Of a stretch of DNA of 64,000 nt, positions 1-14,265 are shown piece by piece. This DNA is from Paralvinella palmiformis (Eukaryota > Annelida > Polychaeta > Terebellida > Alvinellidae). Within the stretch, counting starts at the first letter, position 1; the number at the start of each line of letters is the position of its first letter. The translations under genes and the position numbers were made by a program. The notes below the pieces were generated by a model. That model was not told where the DNA came from. It did no database searches and saw nothing but the letters and a program-made list of their open reading frames with translations. The stretch is taken from the NCBI GenBank assembly GCA_025642065.1, contig JAODUP010000551.1, forward strand, positions 141,501 through 205,500, in the 5' to 3' direction.

Positions 1-957
1 GTCTGGGGGACTCTTAAATGTCCCAATAATTTTTGGATAATCGAATTTTCGGGATAACAAATGATTCACAATATAGTTGGGTGTGGTGCAGTATTGTAAA
101 GGCATACATCATAAATGGACCATAGCCAGCTTATCTAGATAAATGTCTGATTGATGGTGGTTAGCTTAACACTGTCCCATGATTGTTTTATAAGAGTCAT
201 GCAATCCTTCAAAGAATAACACTTCAACATATTGCTAATTGACCCACATTCATCGATGTCACTGTTCAATAACTATCTAACCTGCATTTTGCTGTATGAC
301 TGATTGAATGCAGCAATGATTTCACCAACAAGGTGCTGGATGATAGATTTTGCATTTTTTGGGAGGAAAACACACTTTATATTGCGATTAGTTGACTTGT
401 GACCACGAATGGATGATTCATGCACAGCTGCAAGATAACTTTCCAGAATAATCCAATATCATCTGCATTGTAGAGTTGCTCATGCATGATGTCATTAGCT
501 AACATCAGGTCTGGAATAATCCAATCATAGAATTGTTTAACCTGTGATGTGTGTCTGCTGATAACTTTTCACCTGAGATAATGAGTTGGCATATCCCAAG
601 CTGATCTTTAAATCATGTGAGCCAGCTCCCAGATGCAGTGAACTTTCCATCATCACCATGGATTAGCGTGTGGAAGTGACGTCCCTTTTCCATTAAGTTG
701 TCGCTACTGATGGGAGATCCCTTGGCACATTCCTGAGAAAACCATGTGAATAGTGCCTTCTCGGTGTCCTCAGATTCACAATATTTTATTGTTTTATGAA
801 GCTTTGACTTCTTGGTGTTAGGCTGGGTAACACTGAACTTCATTAATTCATCTTTCTGATGCTTAATGTTACTGATATATTTTTGGGGGGACATACTTTT
901 ATTAAAGTTAATCAAAATTTCAGTTAATAGGGTTGTTGTTAATTGAGTCTGACAGTG
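1..957 (-). pseudogene. fossil Tigger/pogo-type transposase (DDE_1 with CENP-B-type HTH), internally deleted
   Basis: Read on the minus strand, 915-613 encodes a CENP-B-type DNA-binding helix-turn-helix (motifs ALFTWFSQECAKGSPIS and DGKFTASGSWL). Further left come YNADDIGLFWK (around 475-440), a hallmark of Tigger/jerky transposases, and then a C-terminal part with KCVFLPKNAKSIIQHLVGE and LKDCMTLIKQSWDSV (about 400-130). In-frame stops and the direct jump from the FWK motif to the C-terminal part show that the catalytic middle is deleted. A terminal-repeat-like end lies near 935-957 next to TA. The other end is at or beyond the window start (1-60 has Tigger-like ATCC/GGAT spacing). It lies antisense in the intron before the first visible perlecan exon. 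The rest of 958-1484 shows nothing recognisable. Confidence 0.75.
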
Positions 958-1484
958 TATTATAGTCAGCCAGTCAGTGGTAACTAAAAATTATGAAAGT
1001 GTAATTTAATCTTAGTGGTAAACTATTTTGTTTTTGTTATTGCACAAGATATACCTGGTATATGTCCACATTTTAGGTTAAAGATAAAGAAAGCATTTGA
1101 AAGTCAAATTATAGCTACATTCTTTACTATCATAGCACTGAATCCAACTACATGTATCATAGAAAATATATCCTATTTTACCTAACAATTTTTTATAAAG
1201 ATGTGTTTTGTAAGGTATTTTGTAAGGTTTTCAGATGGAAAACTGATAGTTGGTCAGAAGTGATGATAGGTCTCCCAAAATATGCATCAGTCATAAAATT
1301 TATTCTTGTGTTAATGCGTATGATATGGCTTGCAAAATGCAGTAGACAGCTAAATATAACTGAATGATTCCATTTTTAAAATGATTCTTAAGAAATTAAA
1401 GCTATGAAAATCATCCTTTACATGGATCTGTGTTCCTACGGTATTTTTACTGTCACAGCTATATTTGACTATATTTTTATTTAG

Positions 1485-1604
1485 GAGTACCTGTTGTATG
1501 TGGCACTGATCAATTTCATTGTAAAAGTGGAGAGTGCATTGATATACGACGGTTGTGTAATGGCTACATAGAATGCGTTGATGGCAGTGATGAAGATAAT
1601 TGTG
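1485..1604 (+). CDS. HSPG2: perlecan exon, LDLa repeat 1
   Basis: Exon between ttatttag and gtaagc, phase 1 on both sides, 120 nt. Six cysteines; the core reads [16 protein letters not shown]. Asn follows Cys4 and Glu precedes Cys5, where Asp normally helps hold calcium. It is the first perlecan exon in view; earlier exons are outside the window. The 321-nt intron after it shows nothing else. Confidence 0.92.
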
Positions 1605-3139
1605 GTAAGCTGAAAAATATTTAGCTACTACATTTTGGATAATTGCATTACCAAACAACATATTATCATTTAACAGTACAGTGTTGTTCATATTATTTAC
1701 TATGGCAACCAGCATAGATTTCTACCAATAAAATTTAATTGGTCTTGTTTTATTTTGGAAACAACCTCTAACTTTAACAAATGTTTTTAGTTTTGTTATT
1801 TTGTATGATTTAAAAATTGGGTTCCTGAAGTCTCTACTCATAGCTAATTATTTACAATATGTGTGAAAATTTAGTTTGTTGTGTGTACATGATGTTTACC
1901 TAGTTAATGTTTTGCAATAATATAGATGGACAAGAAACATGCAGTTCCTCTGAGTTTACTTGTACTGATGGAATATGTATAGACATTAGGAGAAAATGTG
2001 ATGGTTATGAAGACTGTACAGATGGCTCTGACGAACAAGGCTGTGGTAAATTTACATACATTTCTACACTAAAATTTAATATCACACAGTAGTATAGATT
2101 TATAATATTAATCCTATAAACAAAAGCCATAAATGATAAATGAAGGAAATTGGACAATGATTTGCATTTAGATCTTGGTACGATGTCTATAACATTATTG
2201 GATGATATGAGACTTGATAGCTAACCCCTGAACTAATCATTCTGAGGTATACATAAGATTTGGATCTTCAATAATGTCCTGTATGTGATAAACAAGATGT
2301 TATGCTATACATGTTCAGTGTGTCAAGTGTCTGATACCAATGTTTTGTACTCACTATAACTGGACTATGAATCCTACTCTATATTTTGTTTGGGAGCTAA
2401 TTTGGAGTATAGAAGAATGTAAATGTGTAGTGGAATGATTCACTGATTGTTTCCAAGATTTGTGTAGTGCAGAAAAAATTGTTCCCAGAGCTCGAAATAT
2501 GTCTACATCTTCTTGTGAACATTTAAAGCCACAAACATTTTTGACATTACCTGCTCAAATATTTAACAGGTTTTATTTCCTTCATAAATGACAAATACAC
2601 TCTTTATTCGAAAAATAGTTTGTTTATGATTTAAAAAATACAGTTTGGTATTTGTTGTTGTTTGATGTACAAGCTGATATCATAGCTAACTCTTCTTTAG
2701 CCTGGTTATGATTCAGATTCATATTAAATCATCTGAAGCCACTGGTGATGCATTTCTGAGATATAACTGACATTACTGATGATTGTTTATTAAGTCATCT
2801 TATATGTCTGAGATCTTTGACAGGCACTTATCAGTGTGACATCTGTAAATGAGGAGATATTTTATAACCAAATTTTGTCTATGTACTCCTGTAATAACTT
2901 AACTGTATCTCATAATTTGTCTCCTGATTTTGGCATTTTCCCACAATATTTTGCTACCATCCTGCACTTTCTGACAGGATTAGTGAGACCTCTAGTTAAG
3001 TACTAATAAATGAAACTCTGTACTGGTAAAGTTGTCATTAGCTCTTAAGCTTGTTGGCAGTGTTGTAACCAGGCAGCCACCCAGCCATCTAAGTGGACAG
3101 CCTGTGACTAATGTGGATAGCTTAAATATAGAAAGGACA

Positions 3140-3171
<32 letters not shown>

Positions 3172-6100
3172 ATTAGACACACGCTCACACATATATGCAC
3201 ACATTTTGTATAACTCCTCCCTCCACCAACAGTTTGAGTTGGGGATTTGCCATGGAAATGACAAGTGGACACGCTACTTTGGATTTCTTTCCAAATGCCT
3301 GCTTGTTGGCATCAGAACTTGATCCTTCTACCTGCAATTTTGATAGCTGGTAGTTAGTGCTAAATGATGATGATTTGAATGGATGGATTCTAGTCTGTCA
3401 TGATAATATGTGGAATGGGAATTGAACTATTCTGATAGTTTAAATTCCCAGTGTCAGTCTTCATGTCTAGCCATTTTATGAGCTTGATATTGCATTTCAA
3501 AGATTTAGCAGTGTTGAAATCCCATGGATTGAGCCGGGATATTAATGGCACATTCTACAAAGGTGATTACAAACCAGATTTGGTTAGCTCTAGAAATTCC
3601 AGTTCCATTATATTAGGAGTTCCTTCTATACATGACCCTTGTCTCAGTAGCAACAAAGGTAAATCTGTGTGGGTTATTATCTGGCTGTAGAGTTCATCAG
3701 AAATATTGGTAAGTTTGTTTTTCATTATGAAGAAAGATCACATACTGAAAGTATCATCGTAGAAATATTCACAGATATGTGGAGGATTTACAGATCTGTA
3801 AGTACATAAATGATGAGACATGCAAGACTCTTGATTGTATTATGGTAATATATAGTTATATACTATCCCTCTCTCTGATAAGCTGCCTGCAGCAAATACA
3901 GAACAGTGCTGGACCTCTGGTAACACACACTCACAAAAGGGAACATATAACACCAATTTTGTTCTAGCTGCACTGGCTTCCTGTAAGTTTCAGAATAATG
4001 TACAACATCCTGTTTCACACACTCAAAACAGCATTCTATCTAACCTATGTGATATAAAGTTGTATAACAATGAAACTGCTGCGATCTGAGTCTTGTTCAC
4101 CAAAAAGCTACACAGCAATGCATGGAGAGAAATCTTTCCGACCATCAGCTCCCAGACTGTGGAATAAGTTGTGGAATATTTCCAGCAATTAAAACAAATA
4201 TTTGTAAGGTTCTTGAAACCCACTTATTTAAATTAATATATTTTTAATATCTAAAAGCAGGGTATTTATGTATAAAATATATTTGTGTTATGTGAGCCAG
4301 AACTCGTTTTAATTCTCTTTCAAGTATAAAGTACCTTAGAACAATTCAAGTTGATCATATAATTTTTTATATTATGAATTGAGTTGTTTAGCTTCAGGAC
4401 TGGTCATGCATGGGACATATGGGTGAGGGGCATCTGCAGGGGGGAACACATTCCACAAACACATCAGAATGCCTTAAGCAATTTATGAACTCATGAATTA
4501 TGCATACTTTGTTTAGTTGTGGTACTGGTTTAAATCCGGTTTATAGCAGATTTTATATCACATAATACATTCAGTGACTGCTTTATTTACCAACCATTGT
4601 AATTAAATTTATGCTTCTTCATGAAGTGACTCTAGAGGTGTAAGCTTAATATAGCTACAGATCAAAGTGAACTAAGAAAATAGGGATTGGTATATGTTGC
4701 TTATAGCCCACCATCACAATGATATAAATTCAGAATTATGGCAGCTGTTCTTATGGCTTCAACTATGAAGTCTTGTACTCATCCATTCCAAAGTAAATAG
4801 ATGGCAGAGTTGACGTGGATATTATATAATGACCTAGAAAATAGCCACAGGATTACACACACATGCGTTGAAACTGTGCAGACTCTCATGAGTGAAGAAA
4901 AATAAATATGTAACACCTAAGAAATTGAACCAAACAAAAACTTGTCCTTGGAGCAAATGATTGGTGATTCAGACAAGTGTGGCATAAAAATCTATTTCTT
5001 CCAGGTTACCTATTATATCATTAATCTGATTGTATAATTGTTTAAGAAAATGTATAAAATATAGCATTTCCCATATAAACAATCACTAGCCAAACACAAT
5101 ATTGTTTAACAAACTTTAGTTAGCTTCGACTAATATGTAAAGAGAAAAACAGTTGAATGTCAAAACTTTGCTATCATGACTGGGATTATTTACTACAAAT
5201 CATTATTGCTAACAGTTTTTACTTCTCTAATACCTTCTGGTTTGTGTGAAACATGTTTAGAAATGCGTATTGTTAATTAAAATTGTTCAATAATTATTAT
5301 AATTGTTACACTTTATTACAATTTTAGATTCAGGACTGTGTAATGTGTTAGAGTTCAAATGTGGTGATGGTTCATGTATAGACATCAGAAGGAAGTGTGA
5401 TGGTTATCAAGACTGTAGTGATGGTAGTGATGAACATGTCTGTGGTAAGATTAATATAACTGTTTTCTCTTCTCCAACATATATTGTCTCAGATCAGAAT
5501 AATAAGTGCTTACAGTTGAAAATCTTACAGGTTAAGCAGTCAACATCAGTATATTTCATCATTAGTAATACTACTGAGGTTGATAATTGTATTATGATAA
5601 TAATAATAATTACAAAACTTCTATAGCGCCAATATTCTTGAAAAGAATCGAGCTCAGTGGTGCACCTAATCATGCTTTATATATCAGAGGTTTTTAACTT
5701 TTTATTTCTTGAAATATCTATCACAGAATATTAGAATTTTCTAACATAAGTAAAAATTTGATAATGGTAGTATTTGGTAGTTATTACTAACTGATGTTCA
5801 GTTTCAATTTGAAATTGCTCAGGAATGTTTATTGAGCTTAACAAATTATTTGATGTGACTTCAGTTGAAACTTGTGTTAAAGAAGTTAATACTTGCTTGA
5901 ACAGTAGAAAAATTAAATAACATAAGAGTTAATTCAACACTATCAGAATGGTATTGTAAAGGATAATCATGTAATTTATAACTATAGTAACCACCATTCT
6001 GGACATACTAGTATCAATTTCCCTTTAAACTGTTTTGGTTTTGAGAATTCTATCTAATATTCAGTTGCATGATTTGTTTGTAGATTTAATTAGTTACATC

Positions 6101-7512
6101 TCATGGTTTGGGCCCCAAGAAATGCCAGTTGCAATGTAGCTAAATTGTGAAAATAAATCTTCCATGACACCTAGCTGACAAAATAAACCATGTGTTCAAT
6201 TAAGACTAGTTCTCACCTGTAACAGTGAAGTTTTTTTTATTATATTGGATGTAGATTTATTTTATTTGGGAAAGTGTATAAAACAGTTAGGCACAAAATA
6301 TGCCTAGTCTTGAAAATAACTCTACTCGTAATCTGAAGTTATGTGGACAACTGCAAACATAACTACTGAATTTGCTTAATGTGGCATGGTATATTAATCT
6401 GCATAGGATATAATGCTTGGTCTGTCTTCAAATAATCTGATTAGAAAATTTTAAATTAGTATATTTTTATGGTGGTGTTGATGTGTTGGAACTTTCAAAC
6501 TCTGTTTTGATTATGGTCTGAATAGGTGAGATAATGAAGATATTTTTTTCCTTCTAAACATGTATTAGAATTGCATAATTTGAGGGGTATTAAAATTTTG
6601 GCAATTCCATTGATGTCTATGCAGTATATCAATGATGTAACACTTTAATTAACATATAATTATGTTTGTTAACTACATTAGTAATGTGATGACAGATCTA
6701 ACTGAAGTTCAAGATATTGACAGTTTAATTTACACTGTTTGTGAGTTTCATGTATTTTTGCCCATTTATATTCCAACAAAAATTGTCAAGAAAGTATTTT
6801 GTGTACAAGATGACTCCAAAATAATACCTTCTACTTATCTTCATTCACATACCAATACAGTTGTAAGTCAGGATGATCTGAGAGCACAGGAGTTAGTGTA
6901 TTGAGCTGTAAACGTCCAGGTTATATTTTTGAATCTTACATGTACTTGTGTTTATGTGATGTATCACTCATGTACCTCATGAACATAAAATTTAATTATT
7001 CCTTCTTGCTTTAATGTTCAATAACCTATCCATACATTTCTTTATAGTGTTTTTAATTGTGCATATTGGGGTACTATTCAGGTATAGTTTGTTGACATTG
7101 TTTCTTAATCACATTGTCATTGGACTCACATTTATCACCACCAAATGTTGTATAATAGTTATTTAGTTAGAGTATTCTTAGTTAACTAATTTGCTGCATT
7201 AATCACTCAGGCTGTACATTAGAAGAATTAGAGTGTGGTGATGGATCATGTGTAGACATCCGCAGGAGATGTGATGGTTACAAAGATTGTCCAGATGGGC
7301 TTGATGAACAAGGGTGTACACCAGGTTTGTAGACCCTGTTGTATATGGTGATTTTATTAAATGGAATGTTTCTTCTTGGCATTTTTAAACAGAGTATAGA
7401 TAGTGTTGAGTAAAAAATATATGTGTGGGATAAAACCTTTGTTTTCAAACTAAAATCTGGAACAAAATATTTTGTTGTAACCATTTCTATACTTTCTGCT
7501 CTTTGATTTTTA

Positions 7513-7569
<57 letters not shown>

Positions 7570-10500
7570 TATTGTTGAAATATAGATGGAATGCTACCAA
7601 AATGTACACAGCAGGAGTTTCAGTGTGCAGATGGTTCTTGTATCGATATACAAAGAAAATGTGATGGTTATATAGACTGTCATGATGGAAGTGATGAAGA
7701 AGACTGTCAGACGAGTCCTTCGTGTGAACAGACAGAGTTCCTTTGTGCAGATGGTACTTGTATTGATGAGCGCAGAATGTGTGATGGCCATTATGACTGT
7801 AGTGATGGTTCTGATGAAAAGGGTTGTGGTAAGTGAATCTGAGTTTGACATATTTGTGTTTAGTTCTAACTGCCAAAATAATAATAATAAGACAAGATAT
7901 AACATTTTTTACCCTTTGATACAAAGATAATCTTGAAACCGATTTTATCTCTTTATAACTGCTTCTGTTGACATCCCAGGTTCTAACTCTGAAATATGTT
8001 ATATCTAACACATTTGTAATAAATATGAACCCCTACCACTGTACACTTGTCATAAAATATGATCTCCATAATCCAGCATCAGAAACCTTTTTATAAAATG
8101 TTTTATAAATATCACAAAATATGTCAGAGCTAATGTATTACTTCACAATAACAAACATCTTATTGACAGCCATTCAGTAGTGTCCTTGCTCAATTACACT
8201 TGGTGTCAGCTCAGACTTGACCAAGTTTGATGCCAAATATTGTTTATCCTTGATGAATAGTTCACTCTGATAGGCCAGTGGATAAACATTATACTGTAAA
8301 TCCCAGGGTTGTGAGTTTTACTCTGAACTCATACTTATCTTTGTTGTATTAGCCTCTATAGATTCTGCGATATGTCTAAGATGTGACCAGTGCCTAAGTT
8401 AAATAAACTACTCACTCACCCCTTGATGACTAAACTAATTCTTATCAGTTATCTTCATGAGCTGTTGTTTATATGAGGTTTTTGGTATGTGTATGATAAG
8501 TTAGTGATTAATGGGAGGTTAAAGGAATGCCTAAACAGCAATCAACTGATAATCATCAAACATGAGTTTGGTGAACACAACAAGGCAGACATTTTTATCA
8601 AGTAATAATGTTTGATTTAGCATACATAATTGTTTTTGTTTCATAAGTAGTTGTGAATTCATGGTATTATTGTACATAATTTATTTATATTACAAGCTCA
8701 TTCTGACCTCAGGCGGTCTGCCACGTGTATAGTTTAATTTTCCAGCCACCCACACAATCCAATGCTATGTGGTGCGATCAACATAGTCTTAATAATCAAT
8801 TATAATTCTCTTTCAAATTGTGTTGCTGTAGTACTCCCCCACCCAGATTTTTTCTTTCCCTTTTGTTACAAGTCAACTGCCATATAAGTAACAAATTGTG
8901 GGAGTGTATGGTATCAGATAATATCATAGTTAGTGTTTTTTAACTACCGGTGTAACTTTGAAAATCTAATAAATAACCAGGCCTTATAACAATAAATCTA
9001 CAGTGTATTATTAAGTAAAATCTTTGATCTTTGATACCTAGTGGGTAATTGTATGTATAATGATTTAGAACATATTACAATTCTACTGGAAACTTACTTC
9101 AATAGCATTGCCACACAAATTATTATGTTAAATGATTCAGTATTACTAGACTACTAGTTAATTGAGATATTTGAATTAAACAGAAAGAAAACCATGTGAA
9201 GTATTAGAGTTTACTTGTGCTGATGGCATATGTATTGACCTACGTAGGAGGTGTGATGGTCATAAAGATTGTATTGATGGGCAGGACGAAGAGGGTTGTG
9301 GTGGGTATTCTATAAATTTTAAGTATTTTTTAATGAATGATGCAGTATAAACTGTCATTTTAAAGTAATACAACTTGCTGATTTATAATAAGTATAATTT
9401 ATTTTATCTTCTAGAGAGTACTACAATATGTCTGTCATGTGTTATTTATGGCTAAATTTTTCAACAGATGAACTAGTTTGTGCCATTCTTGAGTTTGAAT
9501 GTGGTGATGGTTCATGTATAGATATAAGGAGAAAATGTAATGGCTACCAGGACTGTGGTGATGGTAGTGATGAACAAGACTGTGGTAAGCAGGAACAATA
9601 TACAGAATATAATAATGTTTTACCACTTTACACTTGGTAATTCATTTATGGCTGATATTGACCATGTGTTTTGCTGAAATTTAATTACCATATTTCATAT
9701 GATATCAGCATCTAAAACTGTTGTTCTTTTTATTTCTTTATCACTGTTTAGATATTGTCTTATCCTTGTGCTAGGCTTTGGGTCAGTGTTGTGATGAGCT
9801 GAGCTTAGTTTACTTACCTAACATTCTAGCTTGAAATGTTTTTAACATCCAATATTTCCTAACTAATCCAGTGGAGGTTCACATGTTTTATGTGATAAAA
9901 AATAACAACAGTAATGATTGTGATGTGTGTGTGTGTATGTGTGTGTGTTAAAGGAAAAAGAAAGCTGAGATGCTGGCATAGTTATTTAAACAAGTCAGAA
10001 TATGGTAGGTTTTGTTTGTCTTGTATTCATGTTATTTAAGAGAGTATTATTAGCCATACAAAGCTAGACCCATCAGTGATAAGGTAAGACACCTGCAGTA
10101 AGGTCTCAGCTATACAATCTTCAATTAATAATATCAATAATTTATATCCTTCTATAAAAATGGAATTATGAAATTATGAATATTATTAAATTATGCTGAT
10201 CAAATGCTTCCAAATTTGTTTATTGGTTGATAGCATAAGAATTTTAGAGACAAGCAATATTATAAAGTTAACTGAAGTATCATTTTATGTGTTTTGTGCT
10301 CAATTTAATTATCCCTGAATAGTTTTATTCATGAATATAAAACTAGGAATAATATTAATTGTTTAGATTAATTGTTTTTTATGATCAATCAAATAGAATG
10401 TGCTGGTGTTTAACATTCTGTAGTTAAGATAACCAAGAGTGCACTGCTTATTGGGTTTAGTGGTTGGATTTTGTTTTAGATTTTTATCCTGTTTAAGATG

Positions 10501-13500
10501 CAGTTACACAAATTAATAATATATTATATTTACTAGGTTTTCCATCATGTGTTGAGGGACAGTTTGTCTGTGCTGATGGTACTTGTCTAGATCTTGAACG
10601 TCACTGTGATGGTTACCAGGACTGTCGTGATGGCTCTGATGAAACCAACTGTGGTATGGTTGTTAAGAGTTATCTTCCATTTTTTTGTTTAATCTATATT
10701 CTATCTATAACTGTTTATAGCCAATTACTAACTTTGCAAGGCATTTAACCATTAACCCCATATGAGGTAGATCCTTATTCAAACATAAATCTGTATTTAT
10801 ATTTGATTAAAATATGGAAAGGACAATATAATATGTCAGAAACCATATTGTTTCTGTTAAATTTATTCCACTAGATAACTAACATTTCAAGACTATGTAA
10901 AGTTATTATTACTGGTAAAATTGGGGCAATCAGATAAGAGAGCCTTCAAATTAGGGGCCCACAACTTTTCAACAGCCTTCCAGTAAATATCCGTGGCCAG
11001 ACGTGATGCTCCATGACCAGTTTTAAGCACAAACTTGACAAATACCTGCAAAACATCCCAGACAAACCAAAAATACCAGGCTACACAATTGAAATGGACA
11101 CAAACTCCATCACATCTATGAGTTCCCGGGAAACCTGAGCAATACAGCTGAGGCATAGTCACCGATTTGGCTGGAGAGATTATACTCTTGAACTAACTAA
11201 CTAAATGACATTGTAAATATAGTAAACTTAAGACACAATAGTTATATACATACTATATTTTTTTCTTTGCATTTATTTTTAGTATATTGAAAAGAAGGAT
11301 GTCAGAAGCACAGTGCTTATTTTTAATTATATGTAAACAGTTATTATTTTCTTGAATATAAAAGCTTATGAATACTGAAGTGGAAGTTACCAATTTGTGG
11401 TACAATAAAGAAAGGATAACTGTAATTGATAACATTTAGATGATATTGGCCATATTTAAAAGACCTGATATGGTTTCACTAATTGTTCATATGAGTAGTA
11501 AATACCAATGGGAAATGGGTCTTTTGTCTGAAAAAGCATAATCATACTGCACATAAAGTCATTCAATCTGAGCAAAGAGTGGTGTATTTATCAGTTATCA
11601 AATTGTGAGTGAGACTTTGAAAGACAAAGCTGAGTAGTGGTCTGTTGATATGTTTAGAGCTAAATCAGTCAAGTACATGATAATGTACAGTGCCACTTTT
11701 TACATGATTCAGTGATAGTCTAATCCTGTATATACCAGACTGTCCATTAAACTAGTGCTGAGAGTGAAACTCGTGGGTATGATAAACTTCGGGTCAGTAT
11801 TTTTCAGTATTACATATGTGTCTCTCTTCTGTTCTGGAGAAGTTTTTGAACATTGATTATATTATATAGCATTTATTTGGGATACTGAGTAAATCTTCGT
11901 TCAATTTCCAAGCAAATTAGTACTGTTATAAAGAAAATATACTTACTATGGATAAAGGTTTGAACTAACACCAACCAGTATTTCACCCAATCTAATTTAC
12001 TTGACAACTCTCTGACTAAAGACCTGAAAACATTATCCCCAGCAGTTCATTTAACTACTTTTGATTTAATAAATGAAATAAACTCCTTATTATACAAAAT
12101 CAATGGAGTACCTTTGTTGTGATCTTATCGTAAGTTACATTGCAAGGTGTGTAACTAAATAGAGTGAGTAACCACAGCCAGTAATTACCACCACCAAGGT
12201 GTTATTTTGACTGCAATTTACCATAAACACAATTAAGTTCATTTCCCAAATAATGAAAATGAGTAAATGCTAGCAATTTAGCAATTGAGTTTGTGTATTA
12301 CTGGACAGTTAATATAGTTGTTTAAATGATTAAATATCACTAGAAACCAAAGTGGGAATAACTATTTTATATTTATACAATTATGTAAATGTATGAGAAT
12401 GTGTGACTATTATTTAAGAGTTACATATTTCTGGTCAAAACTTGAAAAACTTAAAAACAGAAATTTGACTTGGAGAGATGTGTGACTAATAATCCTGAAA
12501 ATTTGGTGTGTCGTTTAGTTTTTAGTACAGTACAGTAAGACCTCCCATATTGATCACATCCACAGAACAAACCCTCCACTAAATCAGTTGTTTTCTTTCA
12601 TAACAATCCCCCCTTTGAAACTACTGTGAAATATTCTATAAATCAATTACTTCTCTGTTCTGTTCATTGACCAACCATTTCAAGACAAAGGTGGTCATTA
12701 GCATGTATTCCCAACTGTGTGTCAATCAGTCAGTGATAGAAGATTTACCTATCTACTAATCAACACCTGATCAGGGTGCTTGTGGGTGGAGTTAAAGCTA
12801 GTGATGTTCTTTCTTTGGCACATATATTTCAATGATTGCTGATTAGTTGGTGACTGATGCCACAATTGCTAATTGACCTCAAAGCAAAACATTGACAAAC
12901 CACAGATATGTAATTGACCTTTAAACCTGTTTTAACCCAACATGAATGGTTAGCCATATGATGCCTGGCTGATTGCATAACACATTGTGATCACAGAAAC
13001 TAATTGAAAATTTTTAAAAACTTTGTTGAGGGTATGGACTATACAAACTTCCACAAAAATAAAGAAATCCATTACATGTAGAATTTATTAGCTAATTCAC
13101 ATGCTAGATTACACTGTCATCACAAAAACACACTTTTCACATATTTTCATATGTACATAATTTGCATTAAAAATCCATTATATATCAATATAGACTACAT
13201 ACACCCCATTTTCTCCCTATTTTTCAATATTGTCTGAATGGATCACTTCCATAAATGGACCAGATGTGATCAGTCATGTGAATGATCCATATAGACAGAC
13301 TTACTGTATATGGTTTTGGTATGAATTGTGTAACTTTTGTGAACAGAATCTCAAGGATAATATTTTGTGTGTCACTGTCCATATTGTACTAAATAAATTG
13401 TCACTAATTTTATAAATACCTTCTGATCAACAGCAGCACCTACATGCTCCTCACAGGAATTTACATGTACTGATGGTACTTGCATAGATATACGTAGAAA

Positions 13501-14220
13501 ATGTGATGGTTATCAGGATTGTCGTGATGGAAGTGATGAATCCAAATGTGGTATGTTACTAATATTAGTCTGTATGCTTGATTTCACATGTTTTATCCTG
13601 CTTTTTGGTACTGAGGTACAGCTTGTGTTTCTGGATCAAAGCCATTTCAGATATAAAGTTGTAATGAGATGTACATGCCACTGTATCACCCTTTTAAAAA
13701 CTTTTAAAATTTATTTATTTAGGACTACAATACAATACGTTTTGATTATATATAATCCAACAAATTATCATTTGTAGCCCCAGGCCATGTAACTGAGTCT
13801 GAAGACTGTAAACTCACAAGGAGTGTTACATGGCCCAATTTGCTAACAATGTCAAGTTAAAACCTTATATAAGAATTATTGCTTTTTGTGTTAGTTGCAT
13901 TCTGAATTCTGAATGTAGCTGGTTTTATTTTGTATGGTTTATATAAAGTAAACAAATTTATATCAAATTACGGGGATGCATCACTAATATCCAATATCTG
14001 GAAAATCAACCTGCATGAATACCTTAATGAAAACTTTCAATGCCATGAAAAGGTATGCTGTGGTATATCTTTCCCAGCCTTTTTGATAATACATGATATA
14101 TGAAATATTGAAATGTGGTTTATTGGAAACAAACAGAGTATTCCTTATTTCATTCTCTATTTATCTTTGATATTTATAGTCATATATGGGGGGGGGAGGT
14201 ATATTAGCAGTTGTATTATA

Positions 14221-14265
<45 letters not shown>

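Noticed and set aside
613..915. 100-codon minus-strand open frame as a host gene
   Set aside because: Its HTH motif and the decayed transposase segments downstream show a Tigger-like transposon remnant.
7487..8011. Long His-rich minus-strand frame (174 codons)
   Set aside because: It is the antisense of LDLa repeats 5 and 6; the His runs come from repeated GAT/TGA codons, and it extends into (TA)n.
10893..11162. 89-codon minus-strand frame, and its partner at 50,553-50,735
   Set aside because: Both are antisense readings of the plus-strand LINE family L-A 3' ends; their similarity is repeat homology and not a gene family.
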